Below are positions 58,740-64,000 of a DNA stretch of 64,000 bases, in pieces. The notes beneath the pieces are model-generated. The model saw nothing but the letters and a program-made list of their open reading frames with translations. It was not told where the DNA came from and ran no database searches. Each line of letters starts with the position of its first letter. Positions within the stretch are counted from its first letter, which is position 1. This DNA is from Ailanthus altissimus. Taxonomy: Eukaryota; Streptophyta; Magnoliopsida; Sapindales; Simaroubaceae. The DNA lies in contig OX327696.1 in assembly GCA_946807835.1 (NCBI GenBank), positions 6,522,501-6,586,500 of the forward strand. Reading direction: 5' to 3'. Position numbers and translations under genes: made by a program.

Positions 58740-59440
58740 CACAGGTTGATTGTCTTATCTCCGTCTCGACCAATCAAGAAAAAAAGAAGAATCTTCAACC
58801 AGGAGTGAAATGATGCTGTAGTGGAAGAGGTGGAGAAGCTAATGGCAGCTCGGTTTGTCTGAGTCCATTACCATGAATGGTTGTCCAATGTGGTGATGGT
58901 AAAAAAGGTGAATGAAAAGTGGAGAATGTGCGTTGACTTCACTAACTTGAATAAGGCATACTCCAAAGATAGTTTCCCCTCCCAAAGATTGACCAGCTAT
59001 TGGACGCTATGGTAGGACACGAGCTACTAAGTTTCATGGACATTTTTTTCGGCTATAATTAGATCCCGATGTTCCTTTTTGACTAGGAAAAAACGCCGTT
59101 CATCACCCATCAAGGGACCTACTGCTACCAAGTAATGCCGTTTGGATTAAAAAATGCAGAAGCCACCTATTAGAGACCGGTAAACAAGCTTTTTAAAAAT
59201 TTAATCGGCAAAAATATGGAAGTCTACGTAGATAACATGTCAATAAAGGTGGCGAACCATGTAGCCGACCTAAGAGAAGCTTTTATGGTGTTGAGGATGA
59301 ACGGGATGAACTTGAACCCCAAACAGTGCATCCTTAGGGCAAGGTTCGAGAAATGCTTGTGTTTTATGGTGAGCCAATGGGGAATAGAAGCCAATCTAGA
59401 TAAAGTCTGAGTTTTCTTGGAAATGAAGTCCTCAAGCATA
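58740..59440 (+). pseudogene. Tat-lineage reverse transcriptase, broken
   Basis: PIKKKRRIFNQE, VVMVKKVNEKWRMCVDFTNL, then FMDIFFGYN*I, TPFITHQGTYCYQVMPFGL and VYVDNMSIKVANH, with Asn in place of the second Asp of the YVDD box. LREAFMVLRMNGMNLNPKQC follows. Stops at several sites. Confidence 0.85.
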
Positions 59441-60430
59441 GTGAAAGAAATCTAACGGCTGACAGGCAGGATCGCGGCATTAAAAAGATGCATCTCCAAA
59501 GCCATCGATAAATGCTTTACTTTTTTCAGGCAATCAAGAGAAATGAGAAGAATCAGTGGACAGAAGAGTGCAAACAAGCCTTTCAGTAGCTAAAGACCAA
59601 CCTCTCTGAGCTAGTGCACCTGGCAGTTCTTGTGCAAGGAGAGGCATTGGTGGTATACCTAGGAGTCTTAAAATTGGCTATCAACTTAGTCCTCACCAGG
59701 GAAGAGGAGGGGGTACAACGACCTATGTATTATACGAGTAAAGCCTTCACCGGGCCAGAAACTTGATACTCCCGCCCTTGTCGAGAAATTGGATTTTGCA
59801 CTAATCACGACTAGACGAAAGCTGCGACCCTATTTTCAAGCGCATACTATCGTGGTGTAAACCAACCAGCCATTGAGACAAGTCCTGCACAACCTGACCT
59901 GTCCAAGCGACTGGTTAGATGGTCCATGGAGTTAAGTGAGTTCAACATTCATTATAAGGCCCGAACCATCATTAAGGGGCAAGCTCTAGCCGACATTGTG
60001 GCTGAGAGCACGTACGAGATGTTCACGAGTAAGGAGAAGAGTGACCAAGTCCCCAAGGCGATGTCAGAGAAATGGGTACTTTACACTGACGGGCATTCAA
60101 CTTATAGGGAAGTGGAGCGAGGATCGTCTTCGTAAGCCCTGAGGGAGATGGGATTAGGTATGCTGTTCGCTTCGAGTTTAAAGCCTCGAATAATGAAGCA
60201 GAATACAAAGCCTTCATAGTCGGGTTAAGGGTGGCTTAAGCATTGGCCGCAAAAGAAGTACTGGTCAAGGGTAATTTCCAGCTGGTGGTGAATCAAGTCA
60301 ATGGAGACCTCGAGGCAAGAGAAAGGAGAATGGCCGTATATCTCGCAATAGTACAGAAGTTAACTGGTCAGTTCAGAGAAATACAATTCCGGTTGATAGA
60401 AAGGAAGCCTAGAAAATTAAGTATTAGGCC
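59440..60430 (+). pseudogene. Gypsy RNase H plus archaeal-type second RNase H, broken
   Basis: The first domain shows RPMYYTSKAFTG and LEMYSPALVEKLDFAL-like sequence in changing frames (59720-59800), then MELSEFNIHYKARTIIKGQA. The second begins EKWVLYTDGHSTYREVERGS and goes on with FEFKASNNEAEYKAFIVGLR and VLVKGNFQLVVNQVNGDLEA, the archaeal-type RNase H that marks Tat elements. Confidence 0.82.
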
Positions 60431-60449
60431 GCCAGATACTCAGTGATGG

Positions 60450-61570
60450 ATGGGGTATTGTATTGAAGGGGTTCTTCACACCCCTACATGAGGTGCCTAG
60501 GCCCCCTGAAGGCAGAGTGAGTCTTGAAGGAGATCTACGAAAGAGTATGTGGCAACCATTCGGGGAGGGAAGCCTTAGCTCACAAAGTCTTATGAACCAG
60601 TTATTATTGGCTTACCCCCTTTCAAGATGCTAAACACTTGGTTCAGCGTTGTGACGCATGTCAAAACTTTACAGACAGGATCTAGGTACACCAAGAGCGC
60701 TGACCACAATGAGCGAACCATAACCATTCACCCAGTGGGGGCTCGACTTGATCATACCATTGCCTCGAGGTAAGGAATCTTGCAAATTTATGGTCGTGGT
60801 GGTCGACTACTTCACAAAATGGATTGAGGCCAAGCCGCTGTGGAAAATCACAAAGAAAAGTGTCCAGGACTTTGTGTGGAGGAGCATGATATGTCGATCT
60901 GGCATCCCTCACACCATCATTCCTGACCATGGAAAGCAGTTTGAAAACAACTTTAAGCATTTTTGCGAACAACTGGGAGTACGACTGTCGTTCGCCTTCC
61001 CCCCGCACCCTAAAACCAACGGCCAGATTAAATCCTCTAACAAGCTAATCAAAAAATTGCTCAAGAAGAAATTAACGAAAAAAAGGGAACGTAGGTGGAG
61101 GAGCTGCCAGAGGTACTATGGGCACTTCGAACGACTAGCAGGACAGCTACTGGTGAGACGCCGGTCTCATTAGCCTTCGAAAGTAAAGAAGTAATCCCTG
61201 CAGAAATTGGGACCCCGGCTCACCGAGTACTAAACCTTTTTGAAGCTATTAACAACGAGCTGATAAAGGGGGGCTAGACTTGGTTAAACAGCTTAGAGAT
61301 TAGGCTCAGATCCGAGCGGCAACCTACTAGCAAAAGGTAACCAAATACTATAACAAGAAGGTTAGAGCTCAAGATTTCGAAGGAGACCTAGTGCTAAGAA
61401 GAGTAGTGCTCAACACTAAGAACCTCACAGACGGAGTCCTCTGTCCTATCTGGGAAGGGCCATACAAGATCCTCAGGCGTATCAGAGGGGCGTACAAACT
61501 CAAAGGGACAGACAGACGAACCATCAAGAAACCATGGAACGCCGAGCTGTTAAGAAAATACTATCTCTAA
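60450..61570 (+). pseudogene. Tat-lineage integrase, broken
   Basis: The zinc-binding region has CGNHSGREALAHKVL and QRCDACQ. The core reads CKFMVVVVDYFTKWIEAKPL (first catalytic Asp), SGIPHTIIPDHGKQFENNF (second Asp) and HPKTNGQIKSSNKLIKKLL, where the catalytic Glu should be. The C-terminus includes LVLRRVVLNTKNL and WEGPYKILRRIRGAYKL and ends NAELLRKYYL, stop 61568. 60748-61173 is the longest open part. Confidence 0.88.
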
Positions 61571-61814
61571 ACTTTTTTTTGTTTGCAATCATTCACTGTA
61601 TAAACCTTGTGCTTAAATAAAAACGTTTTCATTCTTGCATAAATGCCCGTGAGGAGCAAATTGACTGGAACAATGAATACATTCCCCACGTAAATGCCCT
61701 CGGGTTATTTGATAGATTACCTCATCGAACCGCCTGAAACGTCATATTACACCTCATCTGCTCCTCACGACATCGTTATTACAAGAATATCCATATATTT
61801 AATGATGCATCACC

Positions 61815-62035
61815 ATGTCTTGCGGAGCATTTCACTATCACTAGTTTGACACTCGCGGAGTATTTCACCGTGACCGATTCAACGCTCGCGGAGCAATTGA
61901 CTGTCACCAGTTCGTCACTCGCAGAGCATTTCACGTGATTAGTTTGACACTCGCAGAGCATTTCACTATGACGGATTCGATGCTCGCAGAGTATTTCGTC
62001 GTCACCGGTTTGGCACTTGCAAAGCCTTTCACCAA
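61815..62035. repeat. 33-bp tandem repeat, about seven units
   Basis: gc(g/a)gag(c/t)atttcac anchors at 61822, 61855, 61888, 61921, 61953, 61986 and 62019, giving a 33-bp period with one 32-bp unit. The sequence differs from the 33-bp array at 55.8 kb. Confidence 0.92.
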
Positions 62036-62539
62036 ACAATTAGGCACGAAGGCCATTTGGATAGATCGGTGAGGCGAAGGCTGTGGCGCTTTCACAGCAT
62101 TACCATGGGTTACACCATGGCACCCATTAAAGAGAGTTTGATCGTGGCTTTACCACGGTATCATTGTGGCATTTCCACAGTACCTATGATAGGTTGTTCA
62201 GCGTTGTTACACTGAGCCGGTCCCCTAAAGGAATTGAAGGGTTCCACACCTAACAATCAGTCTAGACTACGCACTTTTCGTTCTTCCCCAAGCAAGAATA
62301 GAACTATTTCTGCCACCACTGTAGGTCAATCATTGCCTCGGCCTGCACCAACTACCACCGTATCTCTACAGAACCAATTGCCATCTAGTCATTGTTATTC
62401 ACGATTAATCAAGCTCATCTACCATTGAGTCGGGCATCACTATGGGATGCATCGAACAAGTCTTTATTTTAAATTATTCATGGTCACAGTTATTAAAGGC
62501 ACTCGCGCAACCAATAAAGACTGTCGACTATACAAGAGA

Positions 62540-62830
62540 TGTTTAGCCCTAACTAAAGATGTTTGGCAAACCTGTCAGCCTTTTTTAAACTACAAGCCTT
62601 ATTATCATGAGAATTCTTACTTGGAACGATGATTGCTGTTCGGCCCTAACAAAAACTGTTTGATAAAACGGTCAGCTTTTTTTACTACAAGCTTTGTTAT
62701 CATAAGAATTCTTATTTGGAACGATGATTGCTATTCGGCCCTAACTAAAGCTATTCGATAAAACGGTCAACTATTTTTACTACAAGCCTTATTATCATGT
62801 ATAAATTATCTTATTCGAAATGATAATTAT
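62540..62830. repeat. 95-bp tandem repeat, about three units
   Basis: tacaagc(c)tt(a/t)(t/g)ttatcat recurs at 62591, 62686 and 62781; each unit also has ggaacgatgattgct(g/a)ttcggccctaac. Confidence 0.9.
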
Positions 62831-63175
62831 TACTAACAATGTGATTAATTTAACACTTTCAATGTTTTATAAGTGGCCTAGCTATGTTACCAAATTTCAC
62901 TATGGCAAAATGAACTTACTTTGAGCAGGTAAGAAAGAACAGATCCGCGCATACACATTAAGAGATGCATTTGTCTATTTATTATAGACATTACAAAGCT
63001 TGGCTACAAGGCAGCCCAAACATAAGAAATCCTAAAAAAAAAATTTATAAAGGAGGGAAGACTGCTCAGGCTATAGGGGAAGTATCAGATATGTCCAGGT
63101 CCACGACAGGAATGGCTTCAGAAGCAGCACCGGCTGGAGGAACCACAATAAAAAGAGGGTTAGTCGAAACTTCGA

Positions 63176-63805
63176 CTATCCCCTGTGGCTCGACAGAAGC
63201 AGCACCCCAGTAGAGGCAGGCTCTTTGGCCGAAGGAACATCATTGATACTAGCACCAATAGGTACTGGTGTTTTGTTATCTTGAGCCCCGGAAGTCTCCC
63301 ATTTATGGAAAGAGCCACCAGTGGCTAAGAACCATAGCCACTGAAGGTCAATCTTTGGGTAGTACTCCTCAAAAAGGGCGATAGACCTTTGGAACTCTTC
63401 CATCGCGCCTTGGTGGAAGCCCTCTTTATGACTAGCTGACCACTGGTTCCTCTGTTGCTCGAGCTGAGCCGCCAGAGAGGTTCGACTCTGCTAAATCAAC
63501 TCCCTCTCCCATTGAGCGGCACCAAGCTGCACTTTAAGTTCCTCATTTTGGAGCATCAGCTCAGTGACTCGGGCCCCCACAACCACTAGAGAGTTTGTTA
63601 TCGTCTGCTTAACCAGCTGCTTTTGATGATCAAGCTCAGACAATCTACTCTTCGCCTCAGCCTTGGCGGTCATCATCTCCTCTAGCTTAGCCCCTACCTC
63701 ATCTGTCATCTTCCTCTTCTACTCAGTGATCCTTTTCGCACACTGGGTTTCAGCCCTAGACCAAGCAAGGTCATCCTCTGATTTCTGAGTATTGGTCTCA
63801 AAACC
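63176..63805 (-). pseudogene. Antisense coiled-coil ORF of the Tat element
   Basis: The minus-strand frame from 63805 reads MGFETNTQKSEDDLAWSRAE, a TAG at 63719-63721, KMTDEVGAKLEEMMTAKAEA, LDHQKQLVKQTITNSL, VTELMLQNEELKVQLGAAQW, a TAG at 63491-63493, then LAAQLEQQRNQWSASH and MEEFQRSIALFEEYYPKIDL, ending 63176. Apart from the two TAGs it is a single frame of about 210 codons, heptad-rich and charged, so a long coiled coil. Tat-group elements are known to carry antisense ORFs in this position. The segment 63806-63958 may add an upstream exon with a hydrophobic stretch. Confidence 0.7.
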
Positions 63806-64000
63806 CATGATCTCAGTCTGGAATCGAGAAAGAAGAAAAATAGACGGCAAGAAACATAGAGTCAGAACACATAGATACAAAAAGAAGAGGAAACGGACTA
63901 AAGACAAGACAACTTTCATCAAAGGCAGATCGTAACACAACATTGAAGCCCGTAGCAAGATCCAAGAAAGATACTTAACCCACCCAGGTGGGGGTCAAAT

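Larger units (their letters stand above)
61571..63030. other. 3' noncoding region of the Tat element
   Basis: No sense-strand gene is recognised. It contains two minisatellites (33 bp and 95 bp) and, at 62060-62170, several short inverted motifs such as accatggg/caccatgg and ttaccacgg. Confidence 0.6.
55400..64000 (+). mobile_element. Tat-lineage Gypsy element, decayed, running off the right edge
   Basis: In order: a probable 5' LTR (with a 33-bp repeat array and a TATA box ttactataaaaagaaaa near 55993), PBS-like tggtgccatctgtaggaa at 56367, gag, protease, RT, RNase H, a second archaeal-type RNase H, integrase, long 3' noncoding region with minisatellites, and an antisense coiled-coil ORF. 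The second RNase H and an antisense or extra 3' ORF mark the Tat group (Ogre/Retand/Grande relatives). The start is approximate and the 3' LTR is not seen. Confidence 0.78.

Noticed and set aside
55835..62035. CRISPR array
   Set aside because: The 33-bp arrays are head-to-tail without unique spacers, and the DNA is plant nuclear.
61779..62039. Minus-strand open frame with a Cys-rich 11-residue repeat
   Set aside because: It is produced by the 33-bp tandem repeat, which keeps any frame open; no independent evidence of coding.

Overview
This is nuclear DNA of a flowering plant, most likely a eudicot. It is AT-rich and has spliced genes. It also holds LTR retrotransposons of several Copia and Gypsy lineages, a Mutator-like element with a plant-type ULP gene, and a TRIM. 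I cannot name the species. No CRISPR, operon, rRNA or tRNA gene is visible. Most of the window is transposon sequence, and very little host coding sequence is intact.

Layout. 1-2179: the 3' end of a Methyltransf_16-family (METTL21-like) gene on the + strand. 3195-4081: a DNA transposon with about 90-bp inverted ends and no coding capacity. 4963-6400: a decayed 'family A' Copia fragment. 7662-15853: an alcohol dehydrogenase-like gene, now a pseudogene, with Copia element C (9778-14648) in one intron. 15854-24704: Copia element B, inserted at the ADH stop codon and now split by an inversion. 20587-23748 (A1, - strand) and 24705-37983 (A2, + strand): two gag-protease-only family A elements in opposite orientation. 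25799-35734: an Athila-type Gypsy element nested in A2. It lacks RT and RNase H but carries a nearly complete LOG (cytokinin-activating phosphoribohydrolase) coding sequence where an env-like ORF often sits. 38597-39349: an NDR1/HIN1-like (LEA_2) gene. 40528-41378: a gene fragment (- strand) beside a 510-bp TRIM. About 41498-49809: a MULE with long inverted ends, a dead MuDR transposase (+ strand) and a convergent ULP1-like protease gene (- strand). 50230-53636: more family A debris and a LINE-type RNase H fragment. From about 55.4 kb to the right edge: a decayed Tat-lineage Gypsy element with two RNase H domains, minisatellite arrays and an antisense coiled-coil ORF.

Two observations stand out. 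First, short target-site duplications and the last three ADH codons, found 8.5 kb away on the opposite strand, allow a precise reconstruction. B hit the ADH stop codon, a family A copy hit B's primer-binding site, another family A copy landed downstream, and recombination between the two inverted copies flipped the DNA between them. Second, a recently inserted, pol-less Athila derivative has captured a LOG gene and still has equal-length 1551-bp LTRs and a perfect 5-bp duplication.

All alignments were made by eye. Element boundaries backed by target-site duplications are reliable to a few bases; others are marked approximate.
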